DNA from: Nocardia asteroides
Lineage (GTDB): Bacteria; Actinomycetota; Actinomycetes; Mycobacteriales; Mycobacteriaceae
Reading direction: 5' to 3'
Assembly: GCF_021183625.1 (NCBI RefSeq)
Contig: NZ_CP089214.1
Location: 1,860,001 to 1,924,000, forward strand
DNA: 64,000 nucleotides
Made by a program: the position numbers and the translations under genes. Within the stretch, counting starts at the first letter, position 1. The number at the start of each line of letters is the position of its first letter. The notes beneath the pieces were generated by a model. That model saw nothing but the letters and a program-made list of their open reading frames with translations. It was not told the DNA's origin and searched no databases. Shown here piece after piece: positions 9,772 to 17,436 of this stretch.

Positions 9772-10437
9772 GTGTACGTAGTGATCATGGGGTGCGGGCG
9801 GGTCGGCTCCTCGCTGGCGCGCGCGCTGATCCGGGTCGGGCACGAGGTGACGGTGATCGATCGCGATCCCAGCTCGTTCCTCCGCCTCGGCACCGACTTC
9901 CCCGGCAGGCAGGTGGTCGGCGTCGGCTTCGACCGGGATGTGCTGACCAAGGCCGGGATCGAGCGCGCCGACGCCTTCGCCGCCGTCTCCTCCGGCGACA
10001 ACTCCAACATCATCTCGGCGCGGGTGGCGCGCGAGATGTTCGGCGTGGAGCGGGTCGTCGCCCGGATCTACGACGCCAAGCGCGCCGCCGTCTACGAGCG
10101 GCTCGGCATCCCGACCATCGCCACCGTCCCGTGGACCACCGACCGCTTCCTGCGCACCCTGATCGCCGACACCAGCACCACCACCTGGCGCGACCCGACC
10201 GGGACGGTGGCCGTCACCCAGCTGGCGCTGCACGAGGAGTGGTCCGGCCGCACCGTGCGCGACCTGGAGCGCGCCGTCGGCGTGCGGGTGGCGTTCGTGC
10301 TCCGCTTCGGCCGCGGGCTGCTGCCGGACACCAAGACCATCGTGCAGGCCGACGACGTCGTCTACGTGGCGGTGCCGTCGGGCAGCGTCGGCGAGGCCGT
10401 CGCCATGGCCGCCAAGCCCCCCGCGAGCGAGGACTGA
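9772..10437 (+). CDS. ceoB: TrkA/CeoB-type potassium-uptake regulatory protein (RCK domain)
   Basis: Cytoplasmic RCK protein expected to gate a K+ transporter in response to nucleotide. The 221-residue product begins VYVVIMGCGRVGSSLARALIRVGHEVTVIDRD. It contains the glycine-rich nucleotide-binding loop (GCGRVG) and, about 20 residues on, the acidic residue that binds adenine ribose. A C-terminal TrkA_C domain occupies the last 80 residues (EEWSGRTVRDLERAVGVRVAFVLR). GTG 9772 is chosen; GTG 9769 is equally possible behind AGGAACGAGG. It is followed two bases later by a second RCK gene, so they form an operon and probably a hetero-oligomer. No Trk membrane subunit is adjacent except the divergent permease. 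Confidence 0.88.
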   Translation: MYVVIMGCGRVGSSLARALIRVGHEVTVIDRDPSSFLRLGTDFPGRQVVGVGFDRDVLTKAGIERADAFAAVSSGDNSNIISARVAREMFGVERVVARIYDAKRAAVYERLGIPTIATVPWTTDRFLRTLIADTSTTTWRDPTGTVAVTQLALHEEWSGRTVRDLERAVGVRVAFVLRFGRGLLPDTKTIVQADDVVYVAVPSGSVGEAVAMAAKPPASED

Positions 10438-10439
10438 GA

Positions 10440-11111
10440 ATGAAGGTCGCCATTGCCGGAGCCGGCGCCGTCGGCCGCTCCATCGCACGCGAACTGCTGC
10501 GCGGCGGGCACCGGGTGATGCTGCTCGAGCGCGAGCTGTCACACCTCGACGAGGAGGCCATCCCGGACGCGATCTGGGTGCACGCCGACGCCTGCGAGCT
10601 CTCCCTACTCGAAGAGGCGGGGATGGAGACCTACGAGGTGGTCATCGCCGCGACCGGCGACGACAAGGTGAACCTGGTGCACAGCCTGCTCGCCAAGACC
10701 GAGTTCGGGGTGAGCCGGGTGGTGGCGCGGGTGAACGATCCGCGCAACGAGTGGCTCTTCGATTCGTCCTGGGGGGTGGACGTCGCCGTCTCCACCCCGC
10801 GGCTGCTGGCCTCGCTGGTCGAGGAGGCCGTCTCGGTCGGCGACCTGGTGCGGCTGATGACGCTGCGCCAGGGTCAGGCGAACCTGGTGGAGATCACCCT
10901 GCCGAACGACACCGCGCTGGCCGGCAAGCCGGTCCGCTCGCTGCGGCTGCCGAGGGACACCGCGCTGGTGACGATCCTGCGCGGGGGCCGGGTCATCGTG
11001 CCGCAGGCCGACGATCCCTTCGAGGGCGACGACGAGCTGCTCTTCGTGGCCTCGGTCGAGGCCGAAGAGGATCTGCGAGTAGCCCTCGCGGACCACGGCA
11101 TCCGCCCCTGA
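10440..11111 (+). CDS. ceoC: TrkA/CeoC-type potassium-uptake regulatory protein (RCK domain)
   Basis: Second RCK protein of the pair, 223 residues. It starts at ATG 10440, 2 nt after the ceoB stop. The N-terminus MKVAIAGAGAVGRSIARELLRGGHRVMLLERE has the full GxGxxG nucleotide loop and the acidic residue at the end of strand two. A TrkA_C domain follows (about residues 140-223, NLVEITLPNDTALAGKPVRSLRLPRDTALVTILRGGRVIVP). It is paired with ceoB and divergent from the APC permease. The most economical reading is a two-RCK cytoplasmic gating ring for a K+ permease, which is inference. Confidence 0.88.
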   Translation: MKVAIAGAGAVGRSIARELLRGGHRVMLLERELSHLDEEAIPDAIWVHADACELSLLEEAGMETYEVVIAATGDDKVNLVHSLLAKTEFGVSRVVARVNDPRNEWLFDSSWGVDVAVSTPRLLASLVEEAVSVGDLVRLMTLRQGQANLVEITLPNDTALAGKPVRSLRLPRDTALVTILRGGRVIVPQADDPFEGDDELLFVASVEAEEDLRVALADHGIRP

Positions 11112-11128
11112 GGCGGGCCCTGACGCGC

Positions 11129-11800
11129 TCAGGCGGCGGCGGTCTGCAGTTCTGCGGCGGTCTGCATCTCCTTGCGGAGCTTGTTGAGTGCGCGGTGCTG
11201 CATGACCCGGACCACGCCGGGGCTGGTGCCGATCGCCTCGGCGGTCTCGGCCGCGCTCCAGCCGAGCACGATCCGCATGACCAGCACCTGGCGGTGCGCG
11301 GGGGCGAGCACCTTCATCAGCTCGCGGGTCTCGGTCCTGCGCTCGGAGGCCAGCGCCCACTCCTCGGGGCCCGCGGCCGGGCAGGCCGTGTCCGGCATGT
11401 CGGCGGTCGGGTAGGCGGTGAGCTGGCCGCGGCGGAAGGCGTCGGCGACCTTGTTGGCGGCGATGCCGTAGACGAAGGCCAGGAAGGACTTGCCCTGGTC
11501 GCGGTAGCGCGGGATGGCGTTCACGGTGGCGATCAGGATCTCCTGCACCACGTCGTCGGCGGTGACCTGCAGGTGCGCGCTGTTGCCGAGGCGGGCCAGG
11601 CAGTACCGGCGGACCAGCGGCTGCACGATCCGCAGGATCTCGCCGACGGCCCGCTGGTCGCCTGCGGCGGCGGGGCCGATCAGCGCGTCCAGCTCGGCGC
11701 CGATGCGCCTGCTCTCGGAGTTCACCGCGGTGGCGGCCTTGGCGGGACGGCTCGAAGAGATCCGGGTGGAGTGCGTCGCGGTGGTGTGCTCGGTAACCAT
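11129..11800 (-). CDS. RNA polymerase sigma-70 family factor, SigD/ShbA-like
   Basis: Alternative sigma factor of 223 residues from ATG 11800 (GGAG just upstream, AAAGGA further back). Region 2 is LVRRYCLARLGNSAHLQVTADDVVQEILIATVNAIPRYRDQGKSFLAFVYGIAANKVADAFRR; region 4 is ELMKVLAPAHRQVLVMRIVLGWSAAETAEAIGTSPGVVRVMQHRALNKLRKE. The spacing and the phrase FLAFVYGIAANKVADAFRR resemble mycobacterial SigD and Streptomyces ShbA, the sigma that transcribes the principal sigma gene hrdB. No anti-sigma gene is adjacent. It sits 8 kb from sigA. From memory, M. tuberculosis has no sigma gene between ceoC and Rv2693c, so this is an insertion or a lineage difference. Confidence 0.87.
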   Translation of the reverse strand: MVTEHTTATHSTRISSSRPAKAATAVNSESRRIGAELDALIGPAAAGDQRAVGEILRIVQPLVRRYCLARLGNSAHLQVTADDVVQEILIATVNAIPRYRDQGKSFLAFVYGIAANKVADAFRRGQLTAYPTADMPDTACPAAGPEEWALASERRTETRELMKVLAPAHRQVLVMRIVLGWSAAETAEAIGTSPGVVRVMQHRALNKLRKEMQTAAELQTAAA

Positions 11801-11924
11801 TGCTCCGAGGTCCTTTCTCGCCGTGTGGTATTCGGTGACGAGAAAATCGTCCGTCGAAACGGAGCTCGGAAACAGGTACCCCAGGGTGGGGAACACCCCC
11901 ACCTCCCGGTGGTCCGGGCACCCC

Positions 11925-12620
11925 CTAGCGGGCGGCGTGCCGCCCGGCGGGCTTCGCGGTCTTGACCGGGGCGTGCCCGGCCCGGCGCACCGCCCACACG
12001 GTGACCACCAGCGCGACCGCGGTCAGCGGCCAGCCCATCCCGATCCTGGCGACCGCGAGCCAGCCGGTGTGGTCGGTGTCGTACAGCTCGGACTGCACCA
12101 GGTAGCGGGCGCCGAAGACGACCACCCAGGCCAGCGTGGCGAGGTCGTAGAGCCGGACGACGGCCTGCTCCTCGCGCCAGGCCGAGCCGTGGCCGTTCAG
12201 CACGCCCCAGATGACCCCGACCAGCGGCCTGCGCACCACGATCGAGCCGAGGAAGATCCCGGCGTAGACCAGGCTGGTGTAGATGCCGAAGAGGAAGTAC
12301 CCCTTGGCCTCGCCCACCCGGTAGGCGATGAAGGCGCAGATCCCGACGCCGATGAAGCCGGAGATGGCGGGCTGGATCGGGCTGCGCCGCACCAGCCGCC
12401 AGACCAGGATCGCGGCGGCGACGCCGAGCGCGGCCCAGACCGCCGCGGTGAGCCCCCACAGCGTGTTCACCGGCACGAAGACCAGCACCGGGAGGGTGGA
12501 GTAGATCAGGCCGCTGATGCCGCCGAGTTGCTCGAGGACGGTCTGTTCGGAGCGCTCCGCCCGCGCTTCGGGTTCGGCGGCGGGCTCGTCCCTGGTCCCG
12601 GTGTCGTCACTGGTCGGCAT
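11925..12620 (-). CDS. DUF3159 integral membrane protein
   Basis: Conserved actinobacterial membrane protein of unknown role, 231 residues. A charged N-terminal tail (about residues 1-30, Glu/Ala-rich) precedes five to six hydrophobic segments, the first around residues 40-55 (IYSTLPVLVFVPVNTLWGL), with GYFLFGIYTSLVYAGIFLGSIVVRRPLVGVIWG in the middle. The C-terminus is basic (RRAGHAPVKTAKPAGRHAAR). Its start lies 3 nt from the stop of the OB-fold gene on the same strand, so the two form an operon. From memory this pair is Rv2693c-Rv2694c. Confidence 0.83.
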   Translation of the reverse strand: MPTSDDTGTRDEPAAEPEARAERSEQTVLEQLGGISGLIYSTLPVLVFVPVNTLWGLTAAVWAALGVAAAILVWRLVRRSPIQPAISGFIGVGICAFIAYRVGEAKGYFLFGIYTSLVYAGIFLGSIVVRRPLVGVIWGVLNGHGSAWREEQAVVRLYDLATLAWVVVFGARYLVQSELYDTDHTGWLAVARIGMGWPLTAVALVVTVWAVRRAGHAPVKTAKPAGRHAAR

Positions 12621-12623
12621 ACG

Positions 12624-13001
12624 TCAGCTGTTCCCACGCAGTTCGTAGTAGGGGTTGAAGATCACCTTGCGGCCGTCCCGCTCGCCGACCCGGCCGCGCA
12701 CCAGGATCTTGCGGCCCGGCTCGATGCCGGGGATCCGCTTGCGCCCGATCCACACCAGGGTGATGGCGTCGGTGCCGTCGAAGAGCTCGGCCTCGATCGC
12801 GGCGCCCACCGCCTTCGAACAGGCTTCGACGCTGCGCAGCCTGCCGAGCATGGAGACCTCTTCGCCGCGGCGGCACTCGGAGGCGCGACACGCACCGGAG
12901 GCCTCGGCCGACTCGGCCAGCTCCTCGGCGTCCAAGTGGTCGATATCCGCGGTCAGCCTGCGGCCGAGGCGTCGGAAATATCCCGAGGCAGCGGATGACA
13001 T
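12624..13001 (-). CDS. Small OB-fold nucleic-acid-binding protein
   Basis: A 125-residue predicted OB-fold protein. ATG 13001 is preceded by AGGAGAG at good spacing, so the longer upstream frame is not used. The N-terminal 40 residues are helical and acidic (LTADIDHLDAEELAE). The OB-like barrel follows with VSMLGRLRSV, AELFDGTDAITLVWIGRKRIPGIEPGRKILVRGRVGERDGRKVIFNPYYEL, which matches the anticodon-binding/OB class. It lies upstream of and probably cotranscribed with the DUF3159 gene and is divergent from a hydrolase. The ligand is unknown. Confidence 0.82.
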   Translation of the reverse strand: MSSAASGYFRRLGRRLTADIDHLDAEELAESAEASGACRASECRRGEEVSMLGRLRSVEACSKAVGAAIEAELFDGTDAITLVWIGRKRIPGIEPGRKILVRGRVGERDGRKVIFNPYYELRGNS

Positions 13002-13123
13002 GGCACGCTCTCCTGGCATTCGCGACGTGGGTTGCACGCCGTCGTGGTTTCTCGCGCAGGCCGGTTGTGGCCGCACAACGCCAACTGTAGATGGCGGGGA
13101 GTTGCCCCGCTACGCTCGGCCCG

Positions 13124-13819
13124 ATGTTGCTCTTCTGCGAACCGGCCGCGGTGGTGGCCCTGCCGGGTACCGGCTCCGATTCGCACTTCGCGCAGCGCGC
13201 CTTCGGTGCCGCGTGCACCGCCCGTGACCTGCGGATCGTCGCGGTGCAGCCGGATCCGGGCGCGGTCGTCGCGAGCTGCCTGGATGCGCTGGATTCGGCC
13301 GCCCGCCGGTATGGCCGGGTGGTCGCGGCGGGGATCTCGCTCGGGGCGGCGATCGCGGTCGAGTGGGCGGGCGCGAATCCGGGGTCCGCGGCCGGGGTCG
13401 TCGCGGGGTTGCCTGCGTGGACCGGGGGGTCGGGCGGGGAGTCTCCGGCGGCGCTGAGCGCCCGGGTCACCGCGGAGTCGGTGCGGGCCGACGGGCTGGA
13501 GGCGACCATCGCGCAGATGCGGGCGAGCAGCCCCGCCTGGCTGGCGGAGACGCTGACCCGCTCCTGGCGCGGGTACGGCTCCGCGCTCCCGGACGCGCTC
13601 CTGGAGGCCGCGGACTACTCCTGGCCCGCCGAGCCGCTGCTGCGTTCGCTCGCCGTGCCGACGGTCGTGGTCGGGGCCGTCGACGACCCCATCCACCCGT
13701 TCCCCGTCGCCGAGCAGTGGGCGGCGCTCATCCCGGGCGCGGTCCTGCACAAGATGACGCTCGCCGAGTTCGGCGCCGACCCGGCCCTGCTCGGCCACCT
13801 CGCCCTCGGCACCCGCTGA
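13124..13819 (+). CDS. Alpha/beta-fold hydrolase
   Basis: Predicted serine hydrolase of 231 residues from ATG 13124. The nucleophile elbow is GISLG (Ser in VVAAGISLGAAIAVEWAG). The oxyanion region is VALPGTGSD near the N-terminus. The acid is in VDDPIHPFPVAEQWAALIPGA, and the expected late His is less clear (VLHKMTLAEF). There is no signal peptide, so it is cytoplasmic. It is divergent from the OB-fold gene and convergent with DUF3710. Its place in the conserved block matches Rv2695 from memory. The substrate is unknown. Confidence 0.78.
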   Translation: MLLFCEPAAVVALPGTGSDSHFAQRAFGAACTARDLRIVAVQPDPGAVVASCLDALDSAARRYGRVVAAGISLGAAIAVEWAGANPGSAAGVVAGLPAWTGGSGGESPAALSARVTAESVRADGLEATIAQMRASSPAWLAETLTRSWRGYGSALPDALLEAADYSWPAEPLLRSLAVPTVVVGAVDDPIHPFPVAEQWAALIPGAVLHKMTLAEFGADPALLGHLALGTR

Positions 13820-13829
13820 GGGAGCTGGG

Positions 13830-14900
13830 TCAGTTGCGGTTGAGCTGCTGCATGGCCGAGCCCTCGGCGCCCCGGCGCGGCTGATCCGGCACCGGCTGCG
13901 GGACGACCGGGCGCGGCGCGGCCGCGGCGGCAGCGGCGGCCTGGGCGGCGGCCTGCGCCTGCGCCGCCTCGACCTGCTGCTGGTGCGCGGCGGCCAGCTG
14001 CTCGGCCAGATCCTTGGGCAGCACGACCGGCAGCGGGTCCCGGACCGGAAGCGGCTCGGTGCCCCGCCGGACGACGGTCTCGCTCATGATCGCCCGCGCC
14101 GCCCGCACGAGCGGCCCGTCGTCGGCGACCGAACCGGTCGGCCCCGCGGCGACGAGCCGCACCATCCAGCGGTACCCGTCGACGCCGATGAACCGCAGAT
14201 CGGCGCCCTCGGTGACGGCGACCAGCTCGCGCCCCCACGGCCCGTTCTCGGTGGAGACCTGCGCGCCGTCCTTGCGCAGCGACTCGGCCAGATCGGCGGC
14301 GACCGTGCGCCACTGCCCGGATGTCTTGGGCGCGGCGTAGGCGGCGACGGTGAGCCGCCCGTGCTCGGTGGCCAGGTGCACCGCCTGCGGCGTGCCGTCC
14401 CCGGCCATCTCCACCTGCAGCTGCCCGCCCGGCGGCACCGGGATGATCACCGAGCCGAGGTCGAGCCGCTGGTCGGCGATCGCCTCCAGCTCCGCGGTGA
14501 CGTCGGCGTAGTCGTACGGCCCGCGCGGGGTGTCCCCGCTCGCGCGGGCGACCGGCACCTCGGCCTCGACTTCGGCCTCGGCCTCGATCTCCGGCACGCT
14601 GTGCTCGGAGCGCCGTGCCGCCGCGTCGGCGGGCTCGTCCCCGGCGCGCCCCGGCCCACCGGCACGCCTGCGCCTGCCCTCGCGGCGCGGCGCGGGCTCA
14701 GGCGCAGGCGCGGCGGCGACCTGCACGGGGTGCTCGTCGGTGTCGTAGTCGTCCTCGAACGGCTGGAACCCCGGATCGCCCGGGTAGAGCACCGGGATCG
14801 GGTGCTCGTCGGTGTCGTACTCGTCACCGAAGTCGTCGTCGTAGTCGCCGTGCTCCCCGGCCCGGCCGCTGCCCTTCTTCCCCCGTCCGAAGATTCCCAT
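13830..14900 (-). CDS. DUF3710 family protein with acidic/Ala-rich tails
   Basis: A 356-residue conserved actinobacterial protein of unknown function. The first 130 residues are low-complexity: a basic [13 protein letters not shown] start, then two similar acidic stretches with DTDEHP (about residues 28-33 and 52-57), then Glu/Ala-rich sequence. The folded DUF3710 core is about 135-300 (RLDLGSVIIPVPPGGQLQVEM, WGRELVAV, FIGVDGYRWMVRLVAAG). The last 50 residues are Gln/Ala/Pro-rich with a run of Ala. Its start overlaps the dut stop by 4 nt (ATGA), so it is translationally coupled to dut. Confidence 0.85.
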   Translation of the reverse strand: MGIFGRGKKGSGRAGEHGDYDDDFGDEYDTDEHPIPVLYPGDPGFQPFEDDYDTDEHPVQVAAAPAPEPAPRREGRRRRAGGPGRAGDEPADAAARRSEHSVPEIEAEAEVEAEVPVARASGDTPRGPYDYADVTAELEAIADQRLDLGSVIIPVPPGGQLQVEMAGDGTPQAVHLATEHGRLTVAAYAAPKTSGQWRTVAADLAESLRKDGAQVSTENGPWGRELVAVTEGADLRFIGVDGYRWMVRLVAAGPTGSVADDGPLVRAARAIMSETVVRRGTEPLPVRDPLPVVLPKDLAEQLAAAHQQQVEAAQAQAAAQAAAAAAAAPRPVVPQPVPDQPRRGAEGSAMQQLNRN

Positions 14901-15367
14901 CACGCCTCCTCGGCGAGGCTCGCGTGCCCGCCGCTCGATCCGTAGCCCCCCGCGCCCCGCGCGGTCTCGTCCAGCGTCTCGACCTCGATGAAATCCACCA
15001 GCTCCACCCGCTGCACGAGCAGCTGCGCGATCCGGTCGCCGCGGCGCAGCTCGATGGCGGTGCGCGGATCGTGGTTGATCAGGCAGACCTTGATCTCGCC
15101 GCGGTAGCCGGCATCGATCGTGCCCGGCGTGTTCACCACCGAGAGCCCGGTCTTCGCCGCCAGCCCGGAGCGCGGATGCACCAGCCCGACCGTCCCCTTC
15201 GGCAGCGCGACCGCGATGCCGGTGCCGACCAGCACCCGCTCCCCCGGCTCCAGCACCACGTCCTCGGTGGTGCACAGATCGACCCCCGCGTCACCGGCAT
15301 GGGCGCGAGCGGGAAGGGGGATGCCGGGATCTGTCCGCAGCAGGGGTATCGGTGACAGTGCACTCAC
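14900..15367 (-). CDS. dut: Deoxyuridine 5'-triphosphate nucleotidohydrolase
   Basis: Homotrimeric dUTPase that hydrolyses dUTP to dUMP and pyrophosphate, keeping uracil out of DNA and feeding thymidylate synthesis. All five motifs are present in 155 residues: GDAGVDL (25-31), PRSGLA (65-70), [14 protein letters not shown] (78-91, catalytic Asp about 85), [10 protein letters not shown], and the C-terminal [10 protein letters not shown], where Tyr replaces the usual Phe that stacks on uracil. The start is GTG 15367. It is divergent from DUF3093 with 52 nt between them and is coupled downstream to DUF3710. Confidence 0.96.
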   Translation of the reverse strand: MSALSPIPLLRTDPGIPLPARAHAGDAGVDLCTTEDVVLEPGERVLVGTGIAVALPKGTVGLVHPRSGLAAKTGLSVVNTPGTIDAGYRGEIKVCLINHDPRTAIELRRGDRIAQLLVQRVELVDFIEVETLDETARGAGGYGSSGGHASLAEEA

Positions 15368-15419
15368 GGGGGACGAGCCTACGCGCAGGCGAGGCGGCTT
15401 CGTCGCCTAGTGTTGAGTC

Positions 15420-15983
15420 GTGTCCGACCTGCCCGATCCCGTGAGCAACCCCGCGAACCCGGGTGCCGACCGGCGCGCTTGCGCACCGGCGCCCGAACCG
15501 GCGACGCGCCCTCCGGCGCCGTCCTATCGGGAGCGGCTGTGGGTGCCGCTGTGGTGGTGGCCGATCGGCTTCGGGGTGGCGGCTCTGCTGGCCGCGGAGA
15601 TCCACATGGGCGGGCACGGCGTGCGCGCGTGGCTGCCCTACGCGGCGCTGCTTCCGGTAGCGGCGTGGGTGCTGCTGTGGTTCGGCAGGCATCGCCTCGA
15701 GGTGGCCGCCGACGAGCGGGGCAACCCCGAACTGCGGGTCGACCGGGCACACCTCCCGGTCGAGTTCGTCGCCCGCGCGGCGATCGTGCCGCCCGCGGCG
15801 AAGAGCGCGGCACTGGGTCGCCAACTGGACCCGGCCGCGTATGTGCAGCACCGCCCGTGGGTGCGGCCGATGCTGCTGCTCGTGCTCAACGACCCGGACG
15901 ACCCCACGCCGTACTGGCTGATCAGTACGCGCAGGCCCGAACGGGTACTCACCGCGCTCGGACTGCCGAGCGCGGCCGATTGA
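15420..15983 (+). CDS. DUF3093 membrane protein
   Basis: A 187-residue conserved actinobacterial membrane protein. A Pro/Ala-rich cytoplasmic N-terminus (about 1-38) precedes two hydrophobic segments (about 43-60, VPLWWWPIGFGVAALLAAEI, and 68-87, AWLPYAALLPVAAWVLLWFG). A soluble C-terminal domain follows, with the family motifs LRVDRAHLPVEFV, YVQHRPWVRPMLLLVLND and TPYWLISTRRPERVLTAL. The start is GTG 15420. It is divergent from dut and convergent with DUF4193. Function unknown. Confidence 0.86.
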   Translation: MSDLPDPVSNPANPGADRRACAPAPEPATRPPAPSYRERLWVPLWWWPIGFGVAALLAAEIHMGGHGVRAWLPYAALLPVAAWVLLWFGRHRLEVAADERGNPELRVDRAHLPVEFVARAAIVPPAAKSAALGRQLDPAAYVQHRPWVRPMLLLVLNDPDDPTPYWLISTRRPERVLTALGLPSAAD

Positions 15984-15995
15984 TCGTGCGCTCGC

Positions 15996-16298
15996 TCAGG
16001 AGCCGCAATCCATGCAGATCAGCTGATTGCCCTTCTCGCTGGCGAGCCTGCTCCGGTGGTGTACCAGGAAACAGCTGGAACAGGTGAACTCGTCCGCCTG
16101 CTTCGGAATCACCCGAACGCTCAGCACTTCCTCGGACAGGTCCGCGCCGGGAAGCTCGAACGACTCCGCGGTATCGGATTCGTCGATATCCACGACGGCG
16201 GACTGCGCCTCGTTGCGACGAGCCTTCAGCTCCTCCAGCGAATCCTCCGACACGTCGTCGGATTCGGTGCGCCTCGGTGCGTCATAGTCGGTTGCCAT
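15996..16298 (-). CDS. DUF4193 family small zinc-ribbon-like protein
   Basis: A 100-residue conserved actinobacterial protein, the usual size for the family. The N-terminal 60 residues are highly acidic; the C-terminus holds CSSCFLVHHRSRL ... ICMDCGS, two CxxC knuckles expected to bind one metal ion. ATG 16298 has GAGGGGAAG upstream. From memory the M. tuberculosis equivalent is Rv2699c. A GGGAAC-N17-CGTT site on the same strand at 16467-16493 suggests ECF-sigma control with a leader of about 160 nt. Confidence 0.87.
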   Translation of the reverse strand: MATDYDAPRRTESDDVSEDSLEELKARRNEAQSAVVDIDESDTAESFELPGADLSEEVLSVRVIPKQADEFTCSSCFLVHHRSRLASEKGNQLICMDCGS

Positions 16299-16694
16299 GT
16301 CGTCTTCCCCTCGTCCTTACTCCGTATATCCCGGATCGGCGTGGTCACACCGATCCCTGTCGGGAATCGACCTGATCCACACCGCCCCGCCGGTGGCACA
16401 CATCACACGGCTACCGGCTCTCCACCAGGAGCGGATCCGGGGATCCACGCCCGACGGCGCTTGGTGAACGCGGGACATGCCCTGCTTGTTCCCGCGACCG
16501 ACCACGCCATTCCACCAGGGTGATTCGATCTGGGCCGCCAGACAATAGCGGACCACGGGGGAAAAGTCGCAACCGAAACACACTCGCCGCGCAACCGACC
16601 TTTCACCGACATCGGGCGACCGCTCGTCGTGCGCCGGGCGGCCACACCGTTACGCGTGGCGCTGCCCCGCCGTGACGTTTCGTAGAGTGTCACC
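16299..16694. other. Intergenic region between divergent DUF4193 and cei genes (396 bp)
   Basis: Longest gene-free stretch in the window. It carries one recognisable element, an ECF-type promoter reading leftward at 16467-16493. On the plus strand a TAGAGT hexamer sits about 10 nt before the cei GTG and may be its -10 element. Short open frames exist on both strands but none has a convincing start, ribosome site or recognisable product. I see no tRNA, riboswitch or repeat here. Confidence 0.6.
16467..16493 (-). promoter_or_regulatory. ECF-sigma-type promoter for the DUF4193 gene
   Basis: Reading on the minus strand, GGGAAC (16493-16488) is followed by exactly 17 nt and CGTT (16470-16467). 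The architecture is identical to three other sites in this window. The spacing and both hexamers fit ECF sigma promoters of the SigE/SigH type known in actinobacteria. The assignment to DUF4193 rests on direction and position; the predicted leader is about 160 nt, which is long. Confidence 0.55.
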
Positions 16695-17372
16695 GTGGTT
16701 TCACTGATCACCGAAGGACGCGCATCCGACCGCAGCGGTCGGCCCTTCATCCGCCGGCGCATCGAACCGTGGCTCATCCTCGTCGGCGTCCTGGCGTTGG
16801 TGTCGACGGTGATCTGGATCAAGGCACTCACCATGGAGGACACCGACACCACAGCGATGAGCTGCAACTCACCCAGTCCCGCCACCGGCCAGGGCGCCAC
16901 CGCCCAGCCCGTCGCACTCGGCCAGCGGGTCGGCGCGGGCCGGCTCGACGAGGTGGAGCCCGCGCCCCTGCAGAGCACCAAGGTGCGCGTGCTGAACGCC
17001 AACAACCAGCGCGGCCAGGCCGCGCACGTCGCCTCCCAGCTCGGCGATCTCGGCTTCGCCGGGGCGCCGGGGCAGCCGGTCGGCAACGACCCGGTCTACG
17101 TCAACGGCGACCTGGAGTGCACCGGCCAGATCCGGTTCGGGGTGAACGGCCGCCCGGCCGCCGCCTCGGTCCAGCTGGTGGTGCCCTGCGCCGAGCTGAT
17201 CGAGGACCAGCGCGGCGACGACAGCGTCGACCTGGTGCTCGGCTCGCTCTTCCGGGACATCCGGCCGAGCACCGACGCCGAGGAGGTGCTGCGCTCGCTG
17301 AAGAACCCGGCGCCGGGCGGCGCCGCGCTCGACGTCGAGCTGCTCGACGCCGCCCGCAAGGCGCAGTGCTGA
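16695..17372 (+). CDS. cei: Envelope integrity protein Cei-like, LytR C-terminal domain
   Basis: Membrane-anchored extracytoplasmic protein of 225 residues. A basic N-terminus (DRSGRPFIRRRIEPW) is followed by one membrane segment at about 27-48 (LILVGVLALVSTVIWIKAL). The extracellular LytR_C domain begins at about 97 (TKVRVLNANNQRGQAAHVASQLGDLGF). Three extracytoplasmic Cys residues could form disulphides. From memory Rv2700 (cei) in M. tuberculosis has this architecture and affects envelope permeability and virulence. The start is GTG 16695. It is convergent with suhB across a strong terminator hairpin. Confidence 0.86.
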   Translation: MVSLITEGRASDRSGRPFIRRRIEPWLILVGVLALVSTVIWIKALTMEDTDTTAMSCNSPSPATGQGATAQPVALGQRVGAGRLDEVEPAPLQSTKVRVLNANNQRGQAAHVASQLGDLGFAGAPGQPVGNDPVYVNGDLECTGQIRFGVNGRPAAASVQLVVPCAELIEDQRGDDSVDLVLGSLFRDIRPSTDAEEVLRSLKNPAPGGAALDVELLDAARKAQC

Positions 17373-17403
17373 GCCGATAGCGCGGCGCGACCAGCCGCCG
17401 CGT

Positions 17404-17435
17404 CCGGCCCGGCGGCGCAGGCGTCGCCGGGCCGG
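17404..17435. terminator. Bidirectional terminator hairpin between cei and suhB
   Basis: An 11-bp perfect stem, CCGGCCCGGCG (17404-17414) pairing with CGCCGGGCCGG (17425-17435), with a 10-nt loop. It lies between two convergent stop codons. There is no U-tract on either side, which is usual for high-GC actinobacterial terminators. Confidence 0.7.
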
Positions 17436-17436
17436 C

